Notes: generated by a model from the letters alone, not told the origin. Shown: positions 1 to 10,034, counted from the first letter of the stretch. The stretch: DNA of 64,000 nt from Pseudoduganella albidiflava (GCF_004322755.1 NZ_CP036401.1:3410001-3474000), one strand, 5' to 3'. Numbers and translations are program-made.

Positions 1-2414
1 TGGCGCAACCGGCTGGATATGGTGGCGGTGCCCGCGGATTCGAGGGCGTCGGCGAACCTTGACGCGGCCGTCACCGCGGCGGCCTTGTCCCCGGCGAACA
101 GCAGCCCCCATGCCAGATACAGGTGCAAGGGTTCATCGGGCTCACGCAGCATGTCGGCGATACCGGCCGCAGCAATTTGCGCCCCCGCGCCATCCATGAA
201 CGACAGTATCGCGCGGCAGCGCCGCGCCTCCTCGCTGTTGCCGCGGCGTGCCAGTTCGGCGCGCACGGCCGCAGCCACCTCCGCCTGTCCGTCGAAGGAA
301 TATTCGCCTGCCAGCGCCTGCGAGACCGCGGCCGCACAGAGGGTGGCATCGTCCAGCGCGTCGTTCCGCGACGGACGCTTCGTCGGCGCTTTCGAGGCGG
401 CCGTGGCCGACAGCGCGGCGCGGTAGGCCAGGCCCTGCAGCGGCTCCGGCACCAGCGAGGCCTTGCCGATGGAGAAGGAGGTGATCTGCGCTTCGGCGAG
501 CCGGGTTGCCTGCTCGTGCAGGGCCTGCATGCCGCCAGGCGGAACCTGGGCGCCTGTCACCCGATAATCCGCTTCGTAGCGCAGCACATTGCCACGCAAC
601 AGATAGTCATGCCGGTAGCGGAAAGACGGGCCATCGATGGCGAACGCCCCGGGAATGTCGTTGAGCCGTGCCGCCGCGGGCCACGTCACGCTCAGCGTAT
701 GCCGGCCATGCGACGGCCCCGACGGCACGAACGGATAGTTGCGGACGAGCTTGTCCGGAATGTCCAGCGTGCCGGCAATGAGCTTGTTCTCGATCGCGAG
801 CTCATAGTGCCCGTCCACCAGCGTGACCGGCTTCGGCAGCGTCAGTTCGGCGTTCAGTTCGTACCGGTCGCCATATTCCTTCAAGGTGGGAACCGACAGC
901 AGGGCCACCCCGGGATAGCGCTTTTCGTAGAGCTCCAGCACGTGCCTGCGCAGCGACGCCGCATTCATCGCCGCAAGGTGGCGGCGCATCGCCGCGGCGG
1001 CATCGCCACGGTACTCGCGCCGGGCGCGCAGGGTTGCCGGGCCGTCGAACCGTTCGACCACGAACGCTTCGTCGACCAGGAAGTCCACGGTATCGCGGCG
1101 CGGCGGCAGCGTGACCAGGGCCGCTGCCGCGGGTGCGGCCAGCAAGCCATGTGCATCCGGCAGCGGCACCGGCAATGCTTCCAGCGCCTCGACCTGCCCG
1201 GTGGCCGTCGGATCCACGTAATGCTCCTTGCCATCGAGCGTGAGCCGAACGATCACGTGATCGAAGGCGCCCGGCGAAGGCAGCAGCCGGGCCGGTGCCA
1301 GCGGACTGCCGGCGGAAACCAGCACCGGCATGGCGTCGATGCCCTGCAGGCGCAGCAGGCTGACCAGCAGATAGGCCTTGTCCTTGCAGTCGCCGAAGCG
1401 GCTCTTGAGGACTGCGTCCGGCGCGCGCGGGCGATGGCTGTTCTCGCCGATCGCCACGCTGAAGTAGCGTACTTCGTTCTGTACCCAGCGCAGCGCGGCG
1501 GCGGCACGCACGGCTTTCGATGGGTCCGCCGACAGCTCGCGCGCCAGCGCCGACAAGCCGGGCGATGCCGCAGGCACCGGGAACAGCGCGGCCGCCCATT
1601 CGGACACCGCACGCCAGTCCTGGAATTCGCTGAATTGCAGTGACCTGCCCGGCTGGTACTCCGGCGGCATGCCGGGCTCCCACTCCAGTTCGTCGATAGC
1701 GCGTTGCTCGAACACCAGCCTTTCATCGTCGCCGGCGTGTTCGATACGGACCGGCACCGCAGCGGTGCGGAAATCGCCGCTCTGGCGCCAGGACAAGGCA
1801 CGCTTGCGCGGATGGGTGATCACCAGGCGGCGATGTTCCGCGGGAACGGTCGCATCCCAGGCAAAGCTATCGAACCAGCGCGCCCCGAACACGGGATTGT
1901 GCCCCGTGACCGTATAGCGAAGCAGCAAGGTATCGCCAACCCTGACGTCGGGCAGCAGCATCTGCAGCGTGCGCACGCCGCCGTACATGCCCTGGCCCCG
2001 CAAGTTCTCGCTGTCCAGCAAGCGCAGGTCGACCTTGCCGGCCTGGTCGAGCTGCCTGCCATCGCGCAGGATGGCCACCTGGTGCAGCTGCAGGCGCTGG
2101 TAGCTGGGCAGGTAATCGATCCCGAACTGCCCGATGGCCGGCAGCGCCTGCTGGTCGTTGACCTGGATCGCGCTGGTGATGTGGGTCGACACTTCGCGAT
2201 CCAGCCTGACCTGGGTATCGGCCAGCCTGATGACCGCCGCATCCTTGCGCACCTTTTCGGAAACCGGTGGCATCGGCAGAACCCACGCCGGCACGGGGGT
2301 GAACCGGCTGAACGAGCGGTCCTGTTGCTGGGCGGGCTTGCCGGGGGCGCCGATGGCCGAAGTGCCATGGGCCAGGGTCAATGCGGCAAGCAGTATGCCG
2401 AGGAAGTGAAACAT
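1..2414 (-). CDS. DUF3857 / transglutaminase-like protein (C-terminus cut off by window edge)
   Basis: The frame is open from an ATG at 2414 to the window edge, so at least 804 residues are visible and the C-terminus is missing. It begins with a hydrophobic signal-like segment (MFHFLGILLAALTLAHGTSA). A DUF3857-type beta-rich domain follows (about residues 60-230), then a transglutaminase-like core. The thiol-protease-like triad is visible as Cys in FGDCKDKAYLL, His in AFDHVIVRL and Asp in HYVDPTATG. The C-terminal part is alpha-helical and resembles helical-repeat tails seen in this family. Such proteins are probably periplasmic or envelope-associated, but their substrate is unknown. There is no clear Shine-Dalgarno sequence. 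A TATAAT-like -10 lies about 33 bases upstream. Family assignment is good; the exact role is unknown. Confidence 0.8.
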   Translation of the reverse strand, partial: MFHFLGILLAALTLAHGTSAIGAPGKPAQQQDRSFSRFTPVPAWVLPMPPVSEKVRKDAAVIRLADTQVRLDREVSTHITSAIQVNDQQALPAIGQFGIDYLPSYQRLQLHQVAILRDGRQLDQAGKVDLRLLDSENLRGQGMYGGVRTLQMLLPDVRVGDTLLLRYTVTGHNPVFGARWFDSFAWDATVPAEHRRLVITHPRKRALSWRQSGDFRTAAVPVRIEHAGDDERLVFEQRAIDELEWEPGMPPEYQPGRSLQFSEFQDWRAVSEWAAALFPVPAASPGLSALARELSADPSKAVRAAAALRWVQNEVRYFSVAIGENSHRPRAPDAVLKSRFGDCKDKAYLLVSLLRLQGIDAMPVLVSAGSPLAPARLLPSPGAFDHVIVRLTLDGKEHYVDPTATGQVEALEALPVPLPDAHGLLAAPAAAALVTLPPRRDTVDFLVDEAFVVERFDGPATLRARREYRGDAAAAMRRHLAAMNAASLRRHVLELYEKRYPGVALLSVPTLKEYGDRYELNAELTLPKPVTLVDGHYELAIENKLIAGTLDIPDKLVRNYPFVPSGPSHGRHTLSVTWPAAARLNDIPGAFAIDGPSFRYRHDYLLRGNVLRYEADYRVTGAQVPPGGMQALHEQATRLAEAQITSFSIGKASLVPEPLQGLAYRAALSATAASKAPTKRPSRNDALDDATLCAAAVSQALAGEYSFDGQAEVAAAVRAELARRGNSEEARRCRAILSFMDGAGAQIAAAGIADMLREPDEPLHLYLAWGLLFAGDKAAAVTAASRFADALESAGTATISSRLR

Positions 2415-2441
2415 GATGTCCAACACGCGTATTGTCGAGTT

Positions 2442-2476
2442 GGAAATTATAATTGAAATAATTTCCTTATGGAATT
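2442..2476 (-). promoter_or_regulatory. Candidate promoter with 9-bp inverted repeat upstream of the DUF3857 gene
   Basis: Read on the minus strand there is a TTCCAT -35-like box, a 17-base spacer and a TATAAT -10 (plus-strand attata at 2447-2452). A perfect inverted repeat GGAAATTAT/ATAATTTCC (2442-2450 and 2458-2466) overlaps the -10, so this could be an operator. This AT-rich patch stands out in a very GC-rich region. Confidence 0.4.
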
Positions 2477-2542
2477 TTTGATTCTCCCGAAATCCGCGTC
2501 CGCTGGACTGGCCAGGCAAGCACGCGCCGGCCAGCCGAGAAC

Positions 2543-3025
2543 TTACCGCTCATGCTTCAGCGCATGCGCCGCTTCCTTCAGCAGCGCATTGGCGCGCTCG
2601 CCGGCTCCCTGGTCGCGCGCCATCTGCGCCAGTTGCTGCAACGCCGCGGCATGGCCCAGCGCGGCGGCGCGCTCCAGCCACGCACGGCCGGCCGCGGCAT
2701 CGGCGGCGCCGCCCTCGCCCGCGATGCGCATATTGGCCAGCACGAACATCGCTTCGGGCACGCCGCCCCGCGCGGCCTGTTCCAACCAGGCAGCGGCGGC
2801 GATGCTGTCCGGCGCGGTGCCCTTGCCGTTGCGGACCATCAGCCCGGCCGACCACGCCGCGCGGGGATCGCCGGCGCGCGCGGCATCGGTAAAATCGGCC
2901 AGCGCCTGCGGCCAGCCGGCGGGCGGCCCAAGCAGCGCGGCCCGGGCAGCGGCCAGGTCGGCCGCGCCGGCTGGCAGGGCAACCACCAGCAGCAGCGCCG
3001 CCGCCATCATGCTTCGCACCCTCAT
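2543..3025 (-). CDS. Sel1-repeat (TPR-like) protein with signal peptide
   Basis: This is a 160-aa protein. A cleavable signal peptide ends near LPAGAADLAAA. About three Sel1-like repeats follow, seen as alternating WLEQAARGGVPEAMFVLANM and WLERAAALGHAAALQQLAQM segments. Sel1 repeats form an alpha-solenoid used for protein-protein contacts, often in the periplasm. The start codon overlaps the stop of the upstream nucleotidase gene by four bases (ATGA), so the two are translationally coupled and probably form one operon. The partner is not evident from sequence. Because the upstream gene is frameshifted, coupling onto this gene may be affected. Confidence 0.75.
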   Translation of the reverse strand: MRVRSMMAAALLLVVALPAGAADLAAARAALLGPPAGWPQALADFTDAARAGDPRAAWSAGLMVRNGKGTAPDSIAAAAWLEQAARGGVPEAMFVLANMRIAGEGGAADAAAGRAWLERAAALGHAAALQQLAQMARDQGAGERANALLKEAAHALKHER

Positions 3026-5017
3026 CGGGCCAGGTCGATCGCGTACAGCGCGTAGCCCTTGCCGCCGCCATCGTCGGCGCGCAGTTCGCGCACGTTCGTC
3101 AGGCCGGCTTCGCGGGCCAGCGCTTCCTTGCCGGGCGCCGAATGGAAGACCACCGGGCCGCGCGTCGCCACCGGCGCGAAACGCCAGCTGCGGCTGCTGC
3201 CGTGTGTGGCGCGGGTCAGCTGCCCCTGCTTGCGGATGTACTCGATCAGCACATCGCGGTTGTTGTCCGGCGCGGCCACCACTGTGCTGCTGCCGTCCAG
3301 CCCCGGGAACGCGCCGCCGCCGCTGGCGCGGTAATTGTTGGTCGCCACCAGGAACTGCTGGCCCGGCGCCACCGGCGCACCGCGGAAGCGCAGGTTCCGG
3401 ATGCGCTTGCCGGGCGGCTGCGTGATGTCGATCTCGTAGCGCAGCTCGTCGCTGGCCGGCATGTCGAAGTTATAGCCGGGGAAGCCGGTATCGACCAGTT
3501 CCTGCGGGGCCGTCCGGCGCGGGTCGATCGTGTTGAAGCGCCCCGCCGCCTTTTCCAGCCATGCCTGCAAGCCGGTGCCGCTCACCTGCACGCCGTACAG
3601 CGCGTTGGGATACAGGTACAGGTCGGCCGCGTTGTTCAGCGCGATGCCGCCGGCCGGCACGTCCGTGTAGTCGGTCACGCCGGCCGAGCCGCTCTTGAAC
3701 GGCGACGACACCGACAGCACCGGCAGCTGCGCCAGCTGCGGCAGGTTGGCCTTCACATAGTCGCGCAGATAGGCGGCCTGCGCCTGGTTGACGACCTGGA
3801 TCGCGCTGACGTCGCCCACGTCGGCGAAATACGTCGACATGCGGAAGTCGGTCTTGCCGACCGGCGTCTTCACATAGGCGATGGTGGCCTGGTGCTCGGC
3901 CTCGACCAGCGGCGCGATGGCCGGATCGCCGGCGACCGCGTCGCGGCCCGTGCCGATCGGCCGCGCCTCGACCGTGGTGCGTTCCCGGTCGACCACCCAT
4001 GCCTTGCCGTCCCACGCCAGCGACAGCCCGATCACGCCCAGGTGCTTGCCCCACAGCCCCGCCATCACGGTGGGCACGCCATGCACCAGGCCCCTGGCCT
4101 TGTCCACGCCGGGCAGGTCGAACTGCGGCACGGTACTGGCCGCGTTCGGGAATACCTGGTGCGAGTGGCCGATCAGCATGGCATCGATGCCCGGCACGCG
4201 GGCCAGGTGCCAGCTGCCGTTTTCCATGGTCGGCGAATACGGCGCGGCATCCAGGCCGCCATGCGAGATCGCCACCACGATGTCCGCCCCTTCCTTGCGC
4301 ATTGCCGGAATGTAGCGCTGCGCCGTTTCGCGCACGCCCTCGGTGACCACCTTGCCTTCCAGCCAGCGCTTGTCCCAGGTGAGGATGGTGGGCGGCGTGA
4401 AGCCGATGATGCCGACCCGCAGCGTGACGGGCACCCGCCGCCCGTCCGGCGCAGTGGCGGTGATGCGCTTGTCGATGATCGCATAGGGCTTGAACAGCGG
4501 CTGGCCCGACTTCACGCTGACCACGTTGGCCAGCACCTGCGGGAACGCCGGGCCGGCGCAGCGCTTGCCGGGCGTGACACCCTCGACATCGAACTGGCTG
4601 CCGGAAACCTGGTTCAGGTAAGCCAGGCCATAGTTGAAATCATGGTTGCCGATGCCGCTGCCGTCGTTAGCCCAGCGCGTTGAACGCTTTATAGATGGCC
4701 AGCGTGGCGGCGCAGTCGAGCGGCTGCACGACGGCCTGGTAATCCGACAGCGCGGTGCCCTGGATCGTGTCGCCGTTATCGAGCAGCACGTTGTCCGGAA
4801 ATTGCGCGCGCGCCCGGGCGATCAGCGTGGCGGTGCGCTCCAGCCCGATCGACGGGTCGGGCGCCAGCTTGTAGTAATCGTAGCTGGCGACATTGCCGTG
4901 CAAGTCCGTCGTCTCGAGGATGGCCACGGTGGCGCGGCTGCCCACGGGCACGCCGGAAGGCAGCACCGTGCAGCCGGCCAGCAGGAGCGGCAGGGAAATC
5001 AGGACCAGGTTTTTCAT
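3022..5017 (-). pseudogene. cpdB: 2',3'-cyclic-nucleotide 2'-phosphodiesterase/3'-nucleotidase, interrupted by a single-base frameshift
   Basis: The first segment (5017 to about 4670) starts with a lipoprotein signal (MKNLVLISLPLLLAGC) and carries the metallophosphatase motifs TTDLHGN and LDNGDTIQG. It then hits a TAA at 4669-4667. The remaining part continues in another frame with GIGNHDFNYG, the HGGLD and GHSHQVFP metal-binding motifs and a complete 5'-nucleotidase C-terminal domain (NYRASGGGAFPGLDG), ending at 3022. Removing one T of the pair at 4667-4668 restores a protein of about 664 aa, close to the roughly 650 aa usual for CpdB. CpdB enzymes hydrolyse extracytoplasmic 2',3'-cyclic nucleotides and 3'-nucleotides. 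The lipobox suggests this copy was membrane-anchored. This is either a recent inactivating insertion or a sequencing error. All other motifs are intact, so decay has not progressed. Confidence 0.8.
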
Positions 5018-5259
5018 TGCTGAAACAGGTAGGAAAACAGCCATCATACGCAAGGGATGGGCGCCCGGACAAGGGGTGTCGATGCCGGGCTGGTTGCCGG
5101 ACGCACGCCTGGCCGGGGCATCGACGGCGCGACCGGTACGACGACGAACAGTTACAAAACCGATCAGCAAAACCTTTACATCATGTTACTCTGGACGCCG
5201 AACCACCCAAGGCTGCATGTCGACAATCCACCACCAGCACTACCACCCCATAGGCCATC
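5018..5259. other. Intergenic region between the nucleotidase and PEP-CTERM genes
   Basis: These 242 bases separate two divergent genes and should hold both promoters. I see no strong sigma70 boxes, no hairpin and no repeat. A CA-rich run (CCACCACCAGCACTACCACC) just upstream of the PEP-CTERM start lacks a recognisable Shine-Dalgarno sequence. Confidence 0.4.
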
Positions 5260-5751
5260 ATGACACTGAAGCATCTTCTGGGCACCACCGCGGTCGCAAC
5301 GGCTTTCCTGTTCAGCGGGGCGGCAAACGCCGAGCTGTACCAGTTCAACATCACGGGTAACTATGCCGCGAGCTGGCAACTCGACAGCGACGTGGAACCC
5401 GACGTGAATATCGAAGAACTTGGCATCACTTACCGTGACGTCGCCGGCCTGTACAGCGGTGCGGTTTCCGGCTATGCGCACGTCACGTTCTTCTATCTCG
5501 GTTTCGGCGGTGGCCTCAGCCTGGAGGACAGCGTGAACGGAGAATACCTGCTGATCACGGATGGCCCGCAACTCTACACCGGCAACGGCTTTACCGCGTC
5601 GTTCGAGCCCGGCACGTACACGCTGACCGATTACCAGGGCAACAACGCGTCCCTACTGACGATCTCGGCGGTACCAGAACCGGCGACCTACGCCATGCTC
5701 CTGGCCGGCGTGGGCATCCTGGGCATCGCGCTGCGCCGCCGGCAGCACTGA
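5260..5751 (+). CDS. Small PEP-CTERM sorting-domain protein
   Basis: This is a 163-aa secreted protein. It has an N-terminal signal peptide (MTLKHLLGTTAVATAFLFSG, cleavage after ANA) and a short beta-rich middle of about 110 residues with no recognised fold. The C-terminus is the classic PEP-CTERM signal: VPEPATYAMLLAGVGILGIA followed by RRR. That signal is recognised by the exosortase EpsH/XrtB-type system and is typical of exopolysaccharide-producing, floc- or biofilm-forming betaproteobacteria. The exosortase is not in this window. The middle part is not recognised, so a role in the extracellular matrix is inference from the sorting signal alone. Confidence 0.85.
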   Translation: MTLKHLLGTTAVATAFLFSGAANAELYQFNITGNYAASWQLDSDVEPDVNIEELGITYRDVAGLYSGAVSGYAHVTFFYLGFGGGLSLEDSVNGEYLLITDGPQLYTGNGFTASFEPGTYTLTDYQGNNASLLTISAVPEPATYAMLLAGVGILGIALRRRQH

Positions 5752-5901
5752 CGACCAATTTCGCCAGATGGCCTGGTGGTGGGCAGTGCCGTGGCGTTGT
5801 TGCAACGAAGAAATGAAGTATGCGCCAGCTCAGCAGTCTCACCCGGCAATGCCACCATAATCGGCCTCCCGTCGGCTTGCCGATCAATTCATGGAGGTTA
5901 T

Positions 5902-6186
5902 ATGTCAGACAAGACCTGGTGGCCGCGCATCGCCGCCGCGGGGGTTCCGTGCTATGCCCTCGCCGTGTACTGGCTCGACCGCTCCGACCTGTCCGGACCG
6001 CTGGTCGACGCCATCCTGATGCCCGGCATGCTGGCGCTGATCTTCAGCGCCGCGCTGCTGAAACCGTTCGGGCTGACCACTGGCGGGTGGTTCGACATGC
6101 CGACCGACATCGGCTGCCTGCTGGCGATCGCGGTGTACGCGATTGCCGTATGGGGCGTGGTGCGGCTGCTCACGCTCTGGCGCTGA
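5902..6186 (+). CDS. Small inner-membrane protein, three predicted membrane segments
   Basis: This is a 94-aa protein starting at an ATG preceded by a good GGAGG at 5893-5897. Three hydrophobic stretches are visible (around residues 8-25, 35-56 and 70-92). No catalytic motif is seen and I do not recognise the family. It lies between the PEP-CTERM gene and prfB on the same strand, without overlap. The strong ribosome-binding site and sustained hydrophobicity support a real gene. Confidence 0.6.
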   Translation: MSDKTWWPRIAAAGVPCYALAVYWLDRSDLSGPLVDAILMPGMLALIFSAALLKPFGLTTGGWFDMPTDIGCLLAIAVYAIAVWGVVRLLTLWR

Positions 6187-6255
6187 GTTCCGTGCGGTGC
6201 CGTCCGGCGAGCCCCGTGCGGGCCCGCGGGCGGCGCCGCCATACCTTGCGTGAGG

Positions 6256-6261
6256 TATAAT
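6256..6261 (+). promoter_or_regulatory. Candidate -10 box for the prfB-HAD-lysS transcript
   Basis: TATAAT lies 38 bases before the prfB ATG. No good -35 is visible at the expected distance. A small inverted repeat TACCTTGCGTGAGGTA overlaps it. Confidence 0.45.
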
Positions 6262-6298
6262 CCAAGGTTTGATCGCCCTCTAAAGAGACAGAAAAACC

Positions 6299-7403
6299 AT
6301 GGAAGCAGAACGCATCAATTCCCTCGCCGCCCAGCTCGCAGACCTGACGGCCCGCGAGAACGAACTTCGGAGGTATCTTTGACTTCGATGTGAAGTCGGA
6401 GAAACTGGAACAACTGAACGCCGAACTGGAAGATCCGGCGGTCTGGAACGACCCGAAGAAAGCCCAGGACATGGGCCGCGAAAAGAAAGGCCTGGAAGCC
6501 ATCGTCGACACGCTGACGAAGGCGAAAAGCGACCTGGCCGACATGGCCGAGCTGTTCGCGATGGGCAAGGAAGAAGGCGATGACGACACGCTCGAAGCGG
6601 TGATCGCCGATACCGCGGAAATCGCCAAGGTCATCGAAGGCCTGGAATTCCGCCGCATGTTCAACAACCCGATGGACCCGAACAACTGCTTCATCGACAT
6701 CCAGGCCGGCGCCGGCGGTACCGAAGCGCAGGACTGGGCCTCGATGCTGCTGCGCCAGTACCTGCGCTATTGCGAACGCAAGGGCTTCAAGGTCGAGGTG
6801 ATGGAACAGTCCGACGGTGAAGTCGCCGGCATCAAGACCGCCACGCTGAAGGTCGAAGGCGACTACGCCTATGGCCACCTGCGCACCGAGACCGGCGTGC
6901 ACCGCCTGGTGCGCAAGTCGCCGTTCGACAGCGCCAACGGCCGCCACACGTCGTTCACCTCGCTGTTCGTGTATCCGGAAGTGGATGACTCGATCGAGAT
7001 CGAGATCAATCCGGCCGACCTGCGCATCGACACGTACCGCGCATCCGGCGCCGGCGGCCAGCACATCAACAAGACCGACTCCGCGGTGCGCCTGACGCAC
7101 GCGCCGTCCGGCATCGTCGTGCAGTGCCAGAACGACCGCTCGCAGCACCGCAACAAGGCCGAAGCGATGGAAATGCTGAAGGCCAAGCTGTTCGAGCAGG
7201 AACTGCGCAAGCGCATGAGCGAGCAGCAGAAGCTGGAAGACTCCAAGACCGACGTGGGCTGGGGCCACCAGATCCGCTCCTACGTGCTCGACCAGTCCCG
7301 CATCAAGGACCTGCGCACCGGCTTCGAGACGGGCAACACGAAGAACGTGCTGGACGGCGACCTGGACGACTTCATCGCCGCCTCGCTGAAGCAAGGGGTG
7401 TGA
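6299..7403 (+). CDS. prfB: Peptide chain release factor 2 with programmed +1 frameshift
   Basis: RF2 recognises UGA/UAA stop codons and triggers peptide release. The ORF starts at the ATG at 6299. After 27 codons it meets an in-frame UGA at 6380-6382, set in the context GGAGGTATCTTTGAC. That is the classic autoregulatory site: an internal Shine-Dalgarno sequence, CUU slippery codon, UGA and following C. Skipping one base continues as [12 protein letters not shown] to a stop at 7403, giving about 367 aa, as usual for RF2. The codon-recognition motif SPF ([11 protein letters not shown]) and the catalytic GGQ motif ([12 protein letters not shown]) are intact. When RF2 is scarce the UGA is read slowly and frameshifting rises, restoring RF2. 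The HAD gene follows after three bases and lysS after that, in one transcript. Confidence 0.97.
6371..6383 (+). promoter_or_regulatory. RF2 programmed +1 frameshift site
   Basis: The sequence is AGGTATCTTTGAC, preceded by CGG to give the internal Shine-Dalgarno CGGAGG. The CTT codon is 6377-6379, TGA is 6380-6382, and the shifted frame resumes with GAC at 6381. Confidence 0.95.
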
Positions 7404-7406
7404 CGC

Positions 7407-8099
7407 ATGAGTCGCCAAGCGCCCCGCGCGTTCATCTTCGACATGGATGGCACGATCGTCGACAACATGGCCTTCCACACGAAATCGTGGGTGGCCTTCT
7501 TCGAGCGGCGCGGCCATGCGATCGACGCGGACGACTTCTTCCGCGCGACGGCCGGACGCCAGGGCCATGAAATCATGCGTACCTACCTGGGCGCCGGGCT
7601 GACCACCGAAGACACCGTGCTGCTCGACGCCGAGAAGGAAGAGCTGTACCGCGAGCTGTACGCGCCGCACCTGGAAACGGTGGCCGGCTTCGACCAGTTC
7701 ATCGAAACCGCGCAGGAGCAGGACGTGCGCCTGGCCGTGGCCACGGCCGCGCCGCCCGCCAACATCGTGTTCACGCTCGATGGCCTGGACCTGCGCCGCC
7801 ACTTCGACGCCGTGGTCGGCGCCGCCGATGTCGCACGCGGCAAGCCGAATCCCGACGTGTTCCTGCTGGCGGCCGAACGCTGCGGCGTGGCGCCGGAGCA
7901 CTGCATCGTGTTCGAGGATGCCCCGCTGGGCGTGGAAGCCGCGCGCCGCGCCGGCATGCGCGCCGTGGTGCTGACCACCACGCTGCCGGCCGAGGCGTTC
8001 GCCGAGTTCGACAACGTGATCCGCATTGCGCGCGACTTCACGGAGCTGGACATCGACGCCCTGTTCGAGACCACCAACAACATTCAACAAGCACAGTAA
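7407..8099 (+). CDS. HAD-superfamily phosphatase (beta-phosphoglucomutase-like)
   Basis: This is a 230-aa HAD subfamily IA hydrolase. Motif I is FIFDMDGTI (nucleophile Asp12, acid/base Asp14). A helical cap follows (about residues 18-90), then motif II around VATAAPP, motif III Lys in GKPNPD, and motif [15 protein letters not shown]. These enzymes act on small phosphorylated metabolites through an aspartyl-phosphate intermediate; the substrate cannot be read from sequence. The gene starts three bases after the prfB stop and ends two bases before the lysS start. It therefore sits inside the prfB-lysS pair that is often adjacent in bacteria. Cytoplasmic. Confidence 0.85.
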   Translation: MSRQAPRAFIFDMDGTIVDNMAFHTKSWVAFFERRGHAIDADDFFRATAGRQGHEIMRTYLGAGLTTEDTVLLDAEKEELYRELYAPHLETVAGFDQFIETAQEQDVRLAVATAAPPANIVFTLDGLDLRRHFDAVVGAADVARGKPNPDVFLLAAERCGVAPEHCIVFEDAPLGVEAARRAGMRAVVLTTTLPAEAFAEFDNVIRIARDFTELDIDALFETTNNIQQAQ

Positions 8100-8101
8100 C
8101 C

Positions 8102-9643
8102 ATGACGACCGAAAACCAAGCGGAACCCCAGGACCAGGTGCCGGGCCAGGACGATAACAAGATCATCGCCGAGCGCCGTGCCAAGCTGGCCGCCATCCGC
8201 GAACAGGGCATCGCCTTCCCGAACGACTTCCGCCCCGAGCACAAGGCCGCCGACCTGCAGGCGCAATATGCCGGCAAGTCGCGCGAAGAGCTGGAAGCCG
8301 AACCCGTGCCCGTGGTGCTGGCCGGCCGCATGATGCTCAAGCGCGAAGCGGGCAAGAAAGCCGCTTTCGCCACGCTGCAGGATTCTTCCGGCAAGGCCTG
8401 CGACGGCCGCATCCAGATCTACGTGACGCTGGATGCGACGGGCGAAGCCGCGATGGAAGCGTTCCGCAGCTACGACCTGGGCGACATCCTGGGCGTGAAG
8501 GGCACGCTGTTCAAGACCAAGACCGACGAACTGACGGTCAAGGTTTCCGAGCTGCGCCTGATCACCAAGTCGCTGCGCCCGCTGCCCGACAAGTTCCACG
8601 GCCTGGCCGACCAGGAAACCAAGTACCGCCAGCGCTACGTGGACCTCATCATGAACGAGGAAACCCGCCGCACCTTCAAGGCCCGTACCGCCGCCATCTC
8701 GTCGATCCGCCGCTTCATGCAGGACAACGAGTTCATGGAAGTGGAAACGCCGATGCTGCACGCCATCCCGGGCGGCGCGGCGGCCAAGCCGTTCGTCACG
8801 CACCACAACGCGCTGGACATGGAAATGTACCTGCGCATCGCGCCGGAGCTGTACCTGAAGCGCCTGGTCGTGGGCGGCTTCGACCGCGTCTTCGAGATCA
8901 ACCGCAACTTCCGCAACGAGGGCGTGTCGATCCGCCACAACCCCGAGTTCACGATGCTGGAGTTCTACGCCGCGTACACGGACTACCAGTGGATCATGAA
9001 CTTCACCGAGGCCGTGATCCGCCAGGCGGCCGTCGATGCGCATGGCTCGGCGGTGCTGACCTACGGCGGCCGCGAACTGGACCTGTCGAAACCGTTCCAC
9101 CGGCTGACGATCGTCGGCGCGATCAACAAGTTCGCTCCGCACTACACGAACGAGCAGCTCGATGACGCGGAGTTCATCAAGGCCGAACTGAAGAAGTTCG
9201 GCGTGAAGCCGCATGCGCACTCCGGCCTGGGCGCGCTGCAACTGGCGCTGTTCGAGGAAACCGCCGAAGCGCAACTGTGGGAGCCGACGTTCATCATCGA
9301 CTATCCGGAAGAAGTGTCGCCGCTGGCGCGCGCCTCCGACACCCGCAAGGGCATCACCGAGCGCTTCGAGCTGTTCATGGTGGGCCGCGAGATCGCCAAC
9401 GGCTTCTCGGAGCTGAACGACGCGGAAGACCAGTCAGCACGCTTCCTGTCGCAGGTGGCGGCCAAGGAAGCCGGCGACGACGAGGCGATGTACTACGACG
9501 CCGACTACATCCGCGCGCTGGAATACGGCATGCCGCCGGCCGGCGGCTGCGGCATCGGCATCGACCGCCTGATCATGCTGCTGACCGACTCGCCGAACAT
9601 CCGCGACGTGCTGCTGTTCCCGCACCTGCGCAAGGAAGACTGA
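8102..9643 (+). CDS. lysS: Lysyl-tRNA synthetase, class II
   Basis: This 513-aa protein charges tRNA-Lys with lysine. An OB-fold anticodon-binding domain (about residues 75-180) precedes the class II catalytic core. Motif 2 is visible in [21 protein letters not shown] and motif 3 in [15 protein letters not shown]. Length matches bacterial LysS (about 505 aa). A longer acidic/polar N-terminus ([19 protein letters not shown]) precedes the conserved part. It is the last gene of the prfB-HAD-lysS transcript, and an intrinsic terminator follows 18 bases downstream. Confidence 0.97.
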   Translation: MTTENQAEPQDQVPGQDDNKIIAERRAKLAAIREQGIAFPNDFRPEHKAADLQAQYAGKSREELEAEPVPVVLAGRMMLKREAGKKAAFATLQDSSGKACDGRIQIYVTLDATGEAAMEAFRSYDLGDILGVKGTLFKTKTDELTVKVSELRLITKSLRPLPDKFHGLADQETKYRQRYVDLIMNEETRRTFKARTAAISSIRRFMQDNEFMEVETPMLHAIPGGAAAKPFVTHHNALDMEMYLRIAPELYLKRLVVGGFDRVFEINRNFRNEGVSIRHNPEFTMLEFYAAYTDYQWIMNFTEAVIRQAAVDAHGSAVLTYGGRELDLSKPFHRLTIVGAINKFAPHYTNEQLDDAEFIKAELKKFGVKPHAHSGLGALQLALFEETAEAQLWEPTFIIDYPEEVSPLARASDTRKGITERFELFMVGREIANGFSELNDAEDQSARFLSQVAAKEAGDDEAMYYDADYIRALEYGMPPAGGCGIGIDRLIMLLTDSPNIRDVLLFPHLRKED

Positions 9644-9660
9644 GTCTTCCTGCTCCTCGG

Positions 9661-9688
9661 AACGCGCGGTTTTCACCGCGCGTTTTTC
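9661..9688 (+). terminator. Intrinsic terminator after lysS
   Basis: The hairpin is ACGCGCGGT (9662-9670), loop TTTC, ACCGCGCGT (9675-9683), running into five Ts. Confidence 0.85.
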
Positions 9689-9713
9689 ATTCCGGCGCGG
9701 CTATCAAAGCTAC

Positions 9714-9912
9714 GGTGTCAGATACCATTTCCTGGGCGAATTCTCCAGAAAATGGTGTCTGACACTAATGCCGCTAAGTTAAGCGTTACCCGATATGTTG
9801 GAAGCGCATGCATTCACCCCAACAGCCAGATGCCTGGGTCAGACCCGCCGGGTCTGACCCCGGAATTTGCACTTGGGGTGGGCTTATCTAAGCGGCATTG
9901 GTGTCTGACACC
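9714..9912 (+). repeat. Nested-palindrome intergenic element, copy A (short form)
   Basis: Copy A lies between lysS and GH43. Working inward it has: a GTGTCAGATACCATTT / AAAATGGTGTCTGACAC stem-loop (9716-9765) with a second GGTGTCTGACACC at 9900-9912; outer arms AATGCCGCT (9767-9775) and AGCGGCATT (9891-9899); middle arms CACCCCAA (9815-9822) and TTGGGGTG (9873-9880); and a central perfect hairpin GGGTCAGACCCG/CGGGTCTGACCC (9836-9860). It contains no credible gene. Other copies are at 11697, 25993, 29690, 43817 and 53459. Confidence 0.85.
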
Positions 9913-10034
9913 GGTTCTCCCGCGCGCTTCCCTCCTCAAAAACCATTCGTCCTCTTCCCTGTTTTCGCATTGCTCCTGAAATCGTTTTCAGCTAGCCTGC
10001 CGTAGCCTCGACAATCACGCTCCGGAGACAGCAC

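Noticed and set aside
5018..5259. Sigma54-type promoter upstream of the PEP-CTERM gene
   Set aside because: I looked for the GG-N10-GC pattern reported upstream of many PEP-CTERM genes and found no convincing match.
9714..9912. Repeat copy A as a CRISPR array or attachment site
   Set aside because: There is no regular repeat-spacer periodicity, and no integrase, tRNA or cas gene is nearby.
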